This document shows positions 1 through 8,579 of a DNA stretch of 26,873 bases, piece by piece. This DNA is from JAMCRM01 sp035561075 (GTDB taxonomy: Bacteria > Acidobacteriota > Terriglobia > Bryobacterales > Bryobacteraceae), in the NCBI GenBank assembly GCA_035561075.1, contig DATMYF010000067.1:1-26873 (forward strand). The letters run 5' to 3'. The first letter of the stretch is position 1. Every line of letters begins with the position of its first letter. The translations under genes and the position numbers were made by a program. The notes under the pieces are model-generated. The model did not search any database, was not told the origin of the DNA, and saw only the letters and a list, made by a program, of their open reading frames with translations.

Positions 1-158
1 GCCTTCTTGGCGGCTTCCTTGGTTTTCTCCGACAGCTCGTAGGCTGTCCTGCCGGCCTCGCGAGCCGCGGAACCGTCGCGTTCGTTCGAATCGCGGCGGG
101 TGCAACCGGCCAAGCCCAGCGCAAGGACGGGGATAATCACGGCAGCCTGAATTTGCAT
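1..158 (-). CDS. Small lipoprotein, C-terminus outside window
   Basis: Reading leftward from an ATG at 158, the first 52 residues are visible and the frame is still open at the window edge. The protein starts MQIQAAVIIPVLALGLAGC: a short hydrophobic stretch ending in a lipobox (LAGC, Cys19), so it is probably a lipid-anchored exported protein. After Cys19 the chain is short, charged and rich in Arg, Glu and Lys (RRDSNERDG, then EKTKEAAKKA), suggesting a helical tail like those of small entericidin-like or helix-rich lipoproteins. The function is unknown. It is transcribed divergently from the GntR-type regulator, with 135 bp between the two starts. The call rests on the lipobox and the open frame only. 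Confidence 0.6.
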   Translation of the reverse strand, partial: MQIQAAVIIPVLALGLAGCTRRDSNERDGSAAREAGRTAYELSEKTKEAAKK

Positions 159-293
159 AGCCTTCCCTACGCTTATGGGATGCCGCCCCCCGGCGCCTCG
201 TTCCGCCGCGGGCCCACCGGCCGTATAGACCCCTACATTCATCTCGGGCGAATCATCATATCATCATCGTTTGGGTTGGAGTACCATTAAGTC
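159..293. promoter_or_regulatory. Divergent intergenic region upstream of the GntR-family regulator
   Basis: This 135 bp gap separates the divergent lipoprotein and regulator genes and must hold both promoters. I see no convincing -35/-10 pair. The element TTGGAGTACCA at 276-286 matches five of the six fixed positions of the TNGTNNNACNA half-site pattern known for FadR/GntR-family operators. It overlaps the only Shine-Dalgarno-like sequence (GGAG at 278-281, 12 nt before the ATG). Autoregulation by the downstream regulator is therefore possible but unproven. Confidence 0.3.
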
Positions 294-1022
294 ATGGCAC
301 AGGCGCTATTGCAGAAGCGGAGCTTTCGGCGGGGACGGCTGAGCGAACAGCTCGTCACCGAGCTCGAAACCATGATTCTGCAGGAATATCCGGAGGTTGG
401 CTCGTGCCTGCCGAAAGAAGAGGAACTCGCCAAGCGCTTCGGGGTCAGCCGCATCGTGGTTCGCGAAGCCATGAAGATCCTCGAAGATCGGGGTTTGGTT
501 GAAGTGCGCGCCGGCCGCGGCACCCGCACCGTCGGACGCGGGTGGGAGAGGGTAAAAGACGCACTGTTCCGGGTGTTTAACGACCAGCCTATCCCCACCC
601 TGGCCGACACGGAGCTGATGCTGGAGCTCCGGCAGGTCCTGGAAGAGACGGCGGCCGAACTGGCGGCCGTTCGCGCTACACCGGAGGACCTTCAGGAGAT
701 CGAAGCGGCACTTGCAGCAATGGGCTCCGGCGCCCCCGAAGCGGAAACGATAGAAGCGGACCTGCGCTTCCACCAGGCCGTCGCACGGGCATCCCACAAC
801 CGCTATCTCGCCACCGTGATCGAGCCGCTCACGCACGTCTACCTGCAGCAGATCCGGCTCACCAATGCTTATACAGTGGGTGTCGAGCTTCATCGTCATA
901 TCTTCGTGGCAATCCAGACGGCCAATCCCATCGCCGCCCGCCAGGCGGTCCGCAGGCTCATGCGCGATACGCGAAATCACGCTAAAATGGCCCTTCAATC
1001 GCTTATTTCCACGCAATCGTAA
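294..1022 (+). CDS. GntR family, FadR/FCD-type transcriptional regulator
   Basis: A 242-residue DNA-binding regulator of the FadR subgroup. Residues about 15-80 form the winged helix, with the typical LPKEEELAKRFGVSR and VREAMKILEDRGLVEV segments followed by the wing VRAGRGTRTV. Residues about 100-235 form an all-helical FCD sensor domain. The usual metal/ligand positions are visible: Asp156 and His160 in ADLRFH, His200 in the HxxIxxAI motif, and His229. FCD regulators commonly sense sugar acids or other carboxylates; DgoR, UxuR and ExuR are known examples. The gene lies 97 bp upstream of the TonB receptor and is followed by an operon containing a galactonate-dehydratase-like enzyme, so it is probably the local regulator. 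That role is inferred from position. The ATG at 294 is the first plausible start and keeps the whole winged helix. Confidence 0.92.
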   Translation: MAQALLQKRSFRRGRLSEQLVTELETMILQEYPEVGSCLPKEEELAKRFGVSRIVVREAMKILEDRGLVEVRAGRGTRTVGRGWERVKDALFRVFNDQPIPTLADTELMLELRQVLEETAAELAAVRATPEDLQEIEAALAAMGSGAPEAETIEADLRFHQAVARASHNRYLATVIEPLTHVYLQQIRLTNAYTVGVELHRHIFVAIQTANPIAARQAVRRLMRDTRNHAKMALQSLISTQS

Positions 1023-1045
1023 CCCTTCCCGGCATTTCAATGCTG

Positions 1046-1073
1046 TTGACAGCCTGCCGTCTTCGCAGATAAG
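1046..1073 (+). promoter_or_regulatory. Predicted sigma70-type promoter for the TonB receptor operon
   Basis: A perfect TTGACA (1046-1051) is followed after 16 bp by GATAAG (1068-1073), which matches four of six positions of TATAAT. It lies in the short gap between the regulator stop and the receptor ATG at 1120, leaving a leader of roughly 40 nt. This suggests the operon has its own promoter rather than relying on read-through from the regulator gene. Confidence 0.55.
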
Positions 1074-1119
1074 ATATGATCTTTACCGGCGCATCGACGC
1101 CGAACTACGGAGACACCGC

Positions 1120-4100
1120 ATGAAACGCGTACTTCTGCTGATGCTGTCGATCGTTTCCAGTCTCGCTGCCCAAAGCGTTACGGGGACTCTCGTCGGTACC
1201 GTTACGGACGCCACGGGCGTTATCCCCGGCGTCAAAATCCTCGTCACGAACCAGGGCACCGGCGTCACATGGCCGGCAAGCTCGCACCAGTCGGGAGACT
1301 ATATCGTCCCGAACCTTCCGGCGGGCTCCTACCGGATTCGCGCCGAGCACCCGGGATACCGGACGGTCACGATCGAAAACGTGAACCTGCTGCTCAATGC
1401 AACGGTCAGGAACAACGTGCAGTTCGTGGTTGGCGATGTGCAGCAGGCTGTAGAGGTGACCGCCAGCGCGCCGGTTGTTCAGTCGGAAACGTCATCGGTG
1501 GCGTTGGTCGTAGACACCCATGCGCTCCAGCAGCTGCCGGTTAACGGGCGGACGCTCGACACCTTCATACTCACCGCCGCGGGCAACGCGGGCGACTGGG
1601 CTTCGAACCCAAAGATCGGCGGCGCCCAGCACTGGGGCGGCAGCGTCTTCACCGTGAATGGCGTGACCACGAACGACCTTGGCAATGGCGGTGGCGCTTA
1701 CTCCTACACCACCGCGATGGCTACGCAGCCGTCCCTGGACACGATCCAGGAGTTCAAGGTGGAAAGCAACAGCGCCAAGGCTGAATACGGCGGTGCGGTG
1801 GCAGTCTCCATCCTCACCAAGAGCGGCAGCAACGAGTTCCACGGCTCGCTGTTCGAGTACAACCGCAATCGGGAGCTGGCGGCCAACCAATTCTTCTCGA
1901 ATTCGGCCGGCAAGGCCAAGCCTCCGTACAACCGCAACGAATTCGGTGTTACGGTGGGCGGCCCCGTAATCAAGAACCGCACTTTTTTCTTCGCCTCGTA
2001 TGAAGCGTTGCGACTCCGCAACTCCAATCCTGGCACCTTCTCGGTCCCCATTCAGGAGATCCGGAACGGCGATTACACCGGCTACGCGACTATTAGGGAC
2101 CCCCTCACCGGCAGCCCCTTCCCGAACAACATCATTCCCACCAGCCGTCTGGACAGCCGCGCTGCCAAAGTGCTCGGCTTCATACCGCTGCCGAACCGGC
2201 CGGGGAAGACCTACAACTACGCCGAAACGATGGCCAATAAGATCGGCATCAATAAGGCATCCGCGAGGGTGGACCACAACCTGAACTCGACCAACATGAT
2301 CTTCGCGGCACTGGCCTATGGCAAGGGCGATCCCTACCAGGTGAACCAGTACTCGCCGATGGCATACGGCAGCTATTCGAATGCGGGGTTCATGACGAAA
2401 TCCGCCAGCCTGACCTACACCCGCATCCTCTCGCCGTCCATGACGAACGAGCTCCGGGGCTCCTACTTCGCCATGGAAAACATCCGCATGGGGCAGAACA
2501 CCGACTTCAACCCCGCCAGCCTCTTTCCCACGCTCTTCACTCCCCTCCCCATGGGCGGCCTCCCGACGTTCAACATGACCGGCTTCACCAAGGTGGGCGA
2601 TTACGGCGGGGCGAACCCCAACCCGCAGATCACCGAGCAGATTGGCGACACCTTCTCGTGGGTGCACGGATCCCACATGACCAAGGCCGGCATCGACATC
2701 GCCTTCAGCCGCGTCTCCACGAATCCCTCCGTAACGGCCGCCGCTCTCGGCACCTTCAGCTTCAATGGCCGCTACACCGGCAACGCCATCGCGGATGTGG
2801 TGCTCGGCTATCCCACCTCCGCCACCCGCGCCACCGCCACCCCGGCCAATGTGATCGGCCAGCGGCGCTACGGCGCCTACATCCAGGACGACTGGCAGGT
2901 CAACTCGAAACTCACCGTCAACTTCGGCCTGCGCTACGAGCTTCAAACGCAGCTTTCCGAGCGCAGCGGCTCCTGGACCAACGTCAACTTCGCCGACGGC
3001 TCGCTCGTCCTCCGCAGCGTGGATAACCAACTGCCCTCGACGGCCAATCAGACCATGCTGTCGCTCTACCCCTACGTCAAGTCCGAGGCCATCGGCTGGG
3101 GTTCCGACGTCCTGCTTCCCGATCACAAGAACTTCGCCCCGCGTGTCGGCTTTGCCTACCGTCCATTCCAGGACAGCAAGACCGTTATCCGCGGCGGCTA
3201 CGGTATCTTCTACAGCCTGATCCCGATCTACCAGGGCGTCTATCAACTGGGGATCAGCAACTCCCCGTACCGCCTGGTGCAGTCGTTCACGAGCGGCGCC
3301 ACGTCGCCGACGGTTACTCTGGCCGACCCGTTCGCCGTCACCCCGACGGTCTCCGCCAACCCTGTGCTCTACGCCGTCAACCGGCAGATCCGAAATCCGT
3401 ATTCGCAGCAGTGGAACCTCACTATCGAGCGCCAGTTGCCCGGACAAGTGGGAATGCGTGTATCCTACGTCGGGAGCAAGACCAACCGCGCGCTGTTCGT
3501 GAACTACGAAATGAACGCCCCCCTCACGCAGCGGGCCGGCGAGTTGCAGGCCATGCGTCCCTACCAGCCGTGGTCGAACATTTACGCCATGATGCAGAGC
3601 GGCCACGCCTTCACCCACCAGATGCAGACCGAGGTTACCAAGCGCTTCCGCAGCGGCCTGTTCTTCAACGGCAGCTTCACCTGGACGAAGACCATCGATA
3701 ACGTGGGGACGACTGGCTCGCCGCAGAACCCCTATGACGCCTCGCAGGATCGCGGCCTTGCCGATGGCATCCGCCGCTTCGTGTTCTACGGAACCGCGGC
3801 ATACGAACTGCCGTTCGGGCCGGGCAAGCACTTCTCGGTTTCGAACCGCGTGCTGGGGAAAGCGATCGGCGGCTGGCGCCTCGCCTCTGTCGTCCAACTC
3901 CGCTCCGGTTCGCCGTTCACCGTCTACTTCAGCCCGACCCAGAGCGGCTGGTACGCCACCCGCGCCGATGCCGTGTCGAGCGACTTCTATCCGGCCGAGC
4001 AGAGTATCGCTCGCTGGTTCAACCCGTCGGCGTTCGCTGCCCCGGCGCCCTTTACTTTCGGCAACAGTGCGCGCAACCTGCTGTTCGGACCGGGCCAGAA

Positions 4101-4305
4101 GATGCTCGACGTCAGCCTGGCGAAGACCACCGGAATCACGGACCGGGTCCAGGCCGAATTCCGCGCCGATTTCTTCAATCTGCCGAACACTCCGAGCTTC
4201 GGGAACCCGGCGGCCAACGTCTCCGTGCCCTCCACCGTTGGTATCATCACCACTACGACGGTGGACGCCCGCACGGTTCAACTGGGGATGAAGCTCCGGT
4301 TCTAA
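1120..4305 (+). CDS. TonB-dependent receptor with N-terminal carboxypeptidase-regulatory domain (Oar/SusC-like)
   Basis: A 1061-residue outer-membrane protein for energised uptake of a large or scarce substrate, probably an oligosaccharide. The frame is open further upstream, but the ATG at 1120 is chosen because it has CGGAG 8 nt before it and starts a clear signal peptide (MKRVLLLMLSIVSSLAAQ). Residues about 20-105 are a carboxypeptidase-regulatory-like beta-sandwich (GTLVGTVTDATG, then LPAGSYRIRAEHPGY). Residues about 115-235 are the plug (LQQLPVNGR, DTIQEFKVESN, AEYGGAVAVS). The rest is a beta-barrel ending in LGMKLRF with a terminal aromatic residue. This layout is typical of acidobacterial receptors. 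No SusD-like lipoprotein accompanies it. The next gene follows after 21 bp, so the receptor probably leads the operon. The substrate cannot be read from sequence. Confidence 0.93.
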   Translation: MKRVLLLMLSIVSSLAAQSVTGTLVGTVTDATGVIPGVKILVTNQGTGVTWPASSHQSGDYIVPNLPAGSYRIRAEHPGYRTVTIENVNLLLNATVRNNVQFVVGDVQQAVEVTASAPVVQSETSSVALVVDTHALQQLPVNGRTLDTFILTAAGNAGDWASNPKIGGAQHWGGSVFTVNGVTTNDLGNGGGAYSYTTAMATQPSLDTIQEFKVESNSAKAEYGGAVAVSILTKSGSNEFHGSLFEYNRNRELAANQFFSNSAGKAKPPYNRNEFGVTVGGPVIKNRTFFFASYEALRLRNSNPGTFSVPIQEIRNGDYTGYATIRDPLTGSPFPNNIIPTSRLDSRAAKVLGFIPLPNRPGKTYNYAETMANKIGINKASARVDHNLNSTNMIFAALAYGKGDPYQVNQYSPMAYGSYSNAGFMTKSASLTYTRILSPSMTNELRGSYFAMENIRMGQNTDFNPASLFPTLFTPLPMGGLPTFNMTGFTKVGDYGGANPNPQITEQIGDTFSWVHGSHMTKAGIDIAFSRVSTNPSVTAAALGTFSFNGRYTGNAIADVVLGYPTSATRATATPANVIGQRRYGAYIQDDWQVNSKLTVNFGLRYELQTQLSERSGSWTNVNFADGSLVLRSVDNQLPSTANQTMLSLYPYVKSEAIGWGSDVLLPDHKNFAPRVGFAYRPFQDSKTVIRGGYGIFYSLIPIYQGVYQLGISNSPYRLVQSFTSGATSPTVTLADPFAVTPTVSANPVLYAVNRQIRNPYSQQWNLTIERQLPGQVGMRVSYVGSKTNRALFVNYEMNAPLTQRAGELQAMRPYQPWSNIYAMMQSGHAFTHQMQTEVTKRFRSGLFFNGSFTWTKTIDNVGTTGSPQNPYDASQDRGLADGIRRFVFYGTAAYELPFGPGKHFSVSNRVLGKAIGGWRLASVVQLRSGSPFTVYFSPTQSGWYATRADAVSSDFYPAEQSIARWFNPSAFAAPAPFTFGNSARNLLFGPGQKMLDVSLAKTTGITDRVQAEFRADFFNLPNTPSFGNPAANVSVPSTVGIITTTTVDARTVQLGMKLRF

Positions 4306-4326
4306 ATTGCATCGGGAGATTCGGTA

Positions 4327-5544
4327 ATGAGTCATCGCGAATTGACCAGGCGCCTCTTTCTGGGAGGCGCCGCGATAGTGCCCGTGGCCGCGGCGAAACA
4401 GCCGGGGCCGCGGGCGGCCGGGAAACAGCTTCGTATAGGTGTTGCAGGCGGGCGGTTCGGGGCTACCTTTCAGTGGCACCTGCACCCAAACAGCAAGGTA
4501 ACCGCCGTCTGCGACCTGCTTCCCGACCGGCAGAAGCACCTCGCCCAGACTTATCGCTGTCCCACGACGTACGGAAATTTCCGGCAGTTACTCAAGGATC
4601 CGAACGTGGACGCGGTCGCGGTCTTCACGCCCGCTCCGCTGCACGCGTACATGGCAACCGAAGCCATGAAAGCCGGGAAGCACGTGGTGAGCGCCGTTCC
4701 TGCGGGACTTTCAATCGAGGAACTGGAGCAGTTGCTCGCCACAGTCCGCACCACAGGAATGAAGTACATGATGGCGGAGACCAGCTATTACCGCCAGCCC
4801 ATCATCACGTGCCGTGAGTGGAGCGCGGAGGGCAAATTCGGAACCATCTTCCACGCCGAATCCGAGTACATCCATGAGGGGCTGGTGAGTCTGATGGTGG
4901 ACGATCGCGGGCTGCCCACCTGGCGCTACGGGCTCCCCCCGATGCTCTACCCCACACACTGCGTAGGGATGATCGTTCCCGTCATGCGGGAGCGCATGGC
5001 GGAAGTGACGTGCATCGGCTGGGGCGACGGCCACGAGGTGCTCCGCAGCAACCCCTACGGCAACCCGTTCTGGAATGAGACCGCGTTCTTCAAGACGTCG
5101 GGCGGGCATTCCGCGCGCGTTTCGGTGTGCTGGCACGCCGCGGCGGGCTCGACGGAACGCGGGCAGTTCCTGGGCGACCGCCTCTCCTACTTTATGGAGC
5201 GGCCCGAAGGCTCGCCCGACACCGTGACCCGCATCGCGCAGCAGGGCAAGACCGTCCTCGACGCCAACAACTATCCCGAGGGTCAGGTAGAGATTAAGCG
5301 CGACAGCCAGCCGCCGTATACCGGTCGGCTGCCCGAGTCGCTGCGCCGCATCGAAAGCGGCCACGGCAATTCCCACACCTTCCTGACTCACGAGTTCGTA
5401 AGCGCGGTGCTCGAAGACCGCAACCCGGCCGTCGATGTGTGGGAGTCCATTGCCTATACGCTGCCGGGCATCGTCGCCCACGCTTCGGCCCTACGGCACG
5501 GTGAACCGATGAAGATCCGGGACTTCGGGAGGGCGCCGGCCTAG
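4327..5544 (+). CDS. Tat-exported GFO/IDH/MocA-family oxidoreductase-like protein, EKP lysine missing
   Basis: A 405-residue protein of the glucose-fructose oxidoreductase/inositol dehydrogenase family. It begins with a twin-arginine signal (TRRLFLGGAA, residues 7-15, then a hydrophobic stretch), so folded export with bound cofactor is likely. A Rossmann-type beginning (LRIGVAGGRFGATFQW) replaces the usual GxGxxG less than perfectly. TPAPLH (101-106) matches the family's TPxxxH segment. The key oddity is at 122-125: the conserved EKP, whose lysine acts in catalysis, reads SAVP, with Val124 in place of Lys. The C-terminal half carries the usual mixed-sheet domain (EWSAEGKFGTIFHAESEY). Start: GGGAG lies 9 nt before the ATG. 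It sits between receptor and symporter genes. It may be a dehydrogenase of altered chemistry, a hydrolase using NAD, or a non-catalytic binder. Confidence 0.85.
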   Translation: MSHRELTRRLFLGGAAIVPVAAAKQPGPRAAGKQLRIGVAGGRFGATFQWHLHPNSKVTAVCDLLPDRQKHLAQTYRCPTTYGNFRQLLKDPNVDAVAVFTPAPLHAYMATEAMKAGKHVVSAVPAGLSIEELEQLLATVRTTGMKYMMAETSYYRQPIITCREWSAEGKFGTIFHAESEYIHEGLVSLMVDDRGLPTWRYGLPPMLYPTHCVGMIVPVMRERMAEVTCIGWGDGHEVLRSNPYGNPFWNETAFFKTSGGHSARVSVCWHAAAGSTERGQFLGDRLSYFMERPEGSPDTVTRIAQQGKTVLDANNYPEGQVEIKRDSQPPYTGRLPESLRRIESGHGNSHTFLTHEFVSAVLEDRNPAVDVWESIAYTLPGIVAHASALRHGEPMKIRDFGRAPA

Positions 5545-5559
5545 ACCAGGACCGGATCT

Positions 5560-7179
5560 ATGGGCGGCAGTGGCCTCGAAATCGCGTTTTTCATTGCTTA
5601 CCTGATCGGGAACGTGTGCCTCGGGTTGTGGGTTTCACGCCGCAAGACTGCCACCGCCCGGGATTACTTCCTGGCTGGGGAGCGCCTGCCGTGGTACGCC
5701 ATCGGCGGCTCGATCATCGCCGCCAACATCAGCACCGAGCACTTCATCGGGATGGTCGGGGCCGCCTATGCGGCAGGTTTTGTCGTCGCGCAATGGGAGT
5801 GGGGCAACTGGTTCACGTTCTCGGCGCTGATCTGGATCTTCCTTCCCTACTACCTGCGCGGCGGCATCTACACCATGCCGGAGTTCCTCGAACGTCGCTA
5901 TAACCGCACCTGCCGTTACATCTTCGCGGTCGCGTCGCTGGTCCTCTGGATTGTCGCGCAGATGGCGGTGGTGATGCTCGCGGGCGCCAAGGCGCTGCAC
6001 GGCATGTTCGGGTTCGACCCCATCCTCACCATCCTGCTCCTCACCGTGCTGGCGGGGAGTTACACCATTTACGGAGGCTTGATCGCGGTCGCCTGGACGG
6101 ACTTCCTCCAGTTCGTGGTCCTGATGACGGGAGGCCTGATTGTCGCGGCAATCGGGTTAAGCCGCGCCGGGGGGATCCAGAACCTGATGCACGAGTTCCC
6201 GGAGAAGTTCCGGATCATCTACCCGGCCACCGATCCGAACTACCCCTGGTTCGGCGTCTTCACCCTCTTCCTCTCCATCGGGATCTGGTATAACTGCACG
6301 AATCAATTCATCGTCCAGCGCTGCCTTGGTGCCCGCAGCGAATGGGATGCCCGGATGGGCGTCATTTTCGCAGGCTTTATGAAGATGCTGTTGCCGCTCC
6401 TGGTGGTGATTCCAGGGATCGCGGCGTTCAAGCTCTTTCCGGGGCTGGCGGATCCGGACCAGGCCTATCCGAAGATCGTCAAGGAATTCGTACCATTGGG
6501 ACTGGGCGGCGTAGTGATGGCGGGGATCGCCAGCGCGATGCTGTCGCACCTCAGTTCCGTGCTCAACTCTTCGAGCACCGTGTTCACGATGGATCTGTAT
6601 CGTCCCGTTTTCGGCGCCGGCAAATCGGATAGCCATTTGGTATCGGTCGGGCGTTGGAGCGCCGCAGTGATTCTGGCATTCTCCATGCTGCTGGCCATCT
6701 GGTTCACGCGCGGACAGCACAGCGTGTTCGTGCTGATCCAGAACGTCGGGGCATGGGTGGCGGCGCCTATTTCGGTTGTGTTCCTTTTGGGCGTGTTGTG
6801 GCGGCGCGCCACCTCCCAGGCGGCCACGTTTATCCTGATCTTCGGATTTCCGTACACGGCTTTCGTCGAATTTGTTCTGTTCAAGTACGTCGCCTGGCTG
6901 CGTCCGTACGACAATTGGTTGAACCGCACCTTCGCCGTCTGGGCGACATGCCTGGTATTGATGGCGGCAGTGTCGTGGCTTACGCCCGCGCCGCGTGCGG
7001 AAGTGGTCAAAGGAATGACCTGGTCCTGGAAATATATGCAGTTGCCGGCCGAGGAGCGCCGGCTTGCTACCGGTGTGCGCAGCCTGTTGCTGTGGTGGTC
7101 CATCCTGGTCGCCATGATGGCGGTGCTGTACGCCTACGTGCTGTGGTTCCAGTTCGCGGGTCCGGGCAGACACGCATGA
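5560..7179 (+). CDS. Sodium:solute symporter (SSS/SGLT family)
   Basis: A 539-residue inner-membrane transporter with about 13-14 hydrophobic segments, the normal size for the family. Family marks include an early DYFLAGERLPWYAIGGSIIAAN stretch, the conserved WTDFLQ segment after the fifth to sixth helices, and a Ser/Thr-rich helix around residues 328-350 (SHLSSVLNSSSTVFTMDLYRP), which corresponds to the Na2-site helix of SGLT-type carriers. It should import a small polar solute with Na+. In this operon that is probably the sugar or sugar acid released after uptake through the TonB receptor; this substrate is inferred. AGGA lies about 8 nt before the ATG, 15 bp after the oxidoreductase stop. 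The stop overlaps the next gene's start as ATGA, suggesting translational coupling. Confidence 0.93.
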   Translation: MGGSGLEIAFFIAYLIGNVCLGLWVSRRKTATARDYFLAGERLPWYAIGGSIIAANISTEHFIGMVGAAYAAGFVVAQWEWGNWFTFSALIWIFLPYYLRGGIYTMPEFLERRYNRTCRYIFAVASLVLWIVAQMAVVMLAGAKALHGMFGFDPILTILLLTVLAGSYTIYGGLIAVAWTDFLQFVVLMTGGLIVAAIGLSRAGGIQNLMHEFPEKFRIIYPATDPNYPWFGVFTLFLSIGIWYNCTNQFIVQRCLGARSEWDARMGVIFAGFMKMLLPLLVVIPGIAAFKLFPGLADPDQAYPKIVKEFVPLGLGGVVMAGIASAMLSHLSSVLNSSSTVFTMDLYRPVFGAGKSDSHLVSVGRWSAAVILAFSMLLAIWFTRGQHSVFVLIQNVGAWVAAPISVVFLLGVLWRRATSQAATFILIFGFPYTAFVEFVLFKYVAWLRPYDNWLNRTFAVWATCLVLMAAVSWLTPAPRAEVVKGMTWSWKYMQLPAEERRLATGVRSLLLWWSILVAMMAVLYAYVLWFQFAGPGRHA

Positions 7180-8579
7180 AATCGCAACTTCTGGCAGGCA
7201 CCGGCAGGGCCGATATCACCCCCGCACCCGGCACGCCGCAAGGCGGCTGGGGCGCCCAGATCCACACCCGCGGGGTGGCTGCGGATATGCCCTTCTACGC
7301 CACCGCTCTGGCGCTGGTCGAGGACGATAGCCCTGTCATCATCATCGACGCCGACGCCATCGGGTTCGACCAGGAGTGGACCGGCAACATCGTCTCGGAG
7401 ATTTCGCGGCAGACCGGGGTGCCGGCCGACCGCATCCGTTTTTCCTGCACCCACACCCACTCCGGCCCGAACACTTTTCGGCTCGCCAACATCGCGGAGG
7501 GCGCCGACATGGCACTTAGCTACTTGGCCAGCCTGCCGGATCGTATCGCCGGGGCAGCGTGGCAGGCCTTCAACAGCCTGAGGCCAGTTCGCGTTGCCGC
7601 CGGCAGCGGAACCTGCGGCATCAACGTGAACCGGCGTGTGCGTGTGCCCGACGGGCGTGTGGTGGTGGGGCTGAATCCCGAGGCTCCCGCCGACCAGAGC
7701 TTGAGGGTGGTCCGGTGCGATGATCTCGATGGCAGCCCTGTGGCCACTCTGGTGCATTACGCCTGCCACGGCACCACCATCGCCTGGCAGAGCCGGCACT
7801 TCACGCCAGACTTTCCCGGTCCCGCCCGCATGGTAGTGGAACGGGAACTCGGCGGCCGCTGCCTGTTCCTTCAGGGAGCTTCGGGCGACCTTGGCCCTCG
7901 CGAGGGTTTTACGGGCGATTTAGCCGTCTACCGGCGGCTCGGCACGGAGCTGGGGCTGACCGCCGCGGCTATTGCGGCCCCGCTCCAGACGCTTCCGAAA
8001 CGCGCTCGGTTCACTCGTGTTATGCCTTCGGGCGCCAATATCGCTCTTTATGAATACGAGGCCTTGGACCCCGAGCCGCCGCGGCTGGCGGTCATCTCGC
8101 GTTCCATTTCCCTGCCGTTGAAACATTTCGACGAGCCCGGGGTAATGGCGGCGGAGATCGAGCAGCTTCGCGCAGAGGCCGCACGGCACAAGCAGGCCGG
8201 CGACGAAGAAGCTTTCCGCCTGGCCTCCGCGCTTGCCACGCAAGCCGGCTGGCGCGCAGGCAACTCGCGCCTGTACTACGGCCGCAGCCACACCGACTGG
8301 CCGGTGCAGGCCGTCCGGATCGGCTCCATCGCGCTGCTGTCGGTTGTCGGCGAGCCCTTTTCCGGGCTGGGCAGCCGCATTGCCGGCGGCTCTCCCTTTC
8401 TCCATACCCTGTTTTCCGGCTACTCCAATGGCGGTTTCGGCTATATACCCGATCGGTCCGCCTATGGGGAAGGCGGCTATGAAATCGAAGCGACACCCTT
8501 TTCCCAAGAGGCCGGCGACCTGCTCGTCAGCCAGGGTATCGCCATTCTGAACGAACTGTTCCACAAGGACACCGCGTGA
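7176..8579 (+). CDS. Neutral/alkaline ceramidase-fold hydrolase, no signal peptide
   Basis: A 467-residue protein of the neutral/alkaline non-lysosomal ceramidase N-terminal family. Recognisable features are GRADITPAPGTPQGG near the start, THTHSGP (His93, His95), VHYACHGT (His198), LQGASGDLGP (232-241), GEPFSGLG (Glu393) and GYSNGGFGYIPD (Tyr416/Tyr423) with AYGEGGYE. By comparison with characterised neutral ceramidases these include the zinc-binding His, His, Glu and Tyr positions. The ATG at 7176 overlaps the symporter stop; the frame is open upstream but encodes only symporter shadow. Unlike secreted ceramidases there is no signal peptide, and the length is shorter than full ceramidases (about 650-750), with no C-terminal Ig-like domain. 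Its place in a sugar-acid operon suggests an amide or ester hydrolase on a carbohydrate derivative rather than ceramide. Confidence 0.82.
   Translation: MKSQLLAGTGRADITPAPGTPQGGWGAQIHTRGVAADMPFYATALALVEDDSPVIIIDADAIGFDQEWTGNIVSEISRQTGVPADRIRFSCTHTHSGPNTFRLANIAEGADMALSYLASLPDRIAGAAWQAFNSLRPVRVAAGSGTCGINVNRRVRVPDGRVVVGLNPEAPADQSLRVVRCDDLDGSPVATLVHYACHGTTIAWQSRHFTPDFPGPARMVVERELGGRCLFLQGASGDLGPREGFTGDLAVYRRLGTELGLTAAAIAAPLQTLPKRARFTRVMPSGANIALYEYEALDPEPPRLAVISRSISLPLKHFDEPGVMAAEIEQLRAEAARHKQAGDEEAFRLASALATQAGWRAGNSRLYYGRSHTDWPVQAVRIGSIALLSVVGEPFSGLGSRIAGGSPFLHTLFSGYSNGGFGYIPDRSAYGEGGYEIEATPFSQEAGDLLVSQGIAILNELFHKDTA

Noticed and set aside
865..1119. Extra 85 codons upstream in frame with the TonB receptor
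   Set aside because: They overlap the regulator gene's end, contain the promoter, and lie before a clear signal peptide with a good ribosome-binding site at 1120.
1492..4539. A 1015-codon open frame on the minus strand opposite the TonB receptor
   Set aside because: It is low in hydrophobic and structured segments, lacks any family motif, and mirrors the GC-rich third positions of the receptor gene; it is a shadow frame.
6654..7175. In-frame extension of the ceramidase-like protein into the symporter gene
   Set aside because: The ATG at 7176 overlaps the symporter stop as ATGA and begins the family's conserved start; the upstream part is antiphase symporter code.
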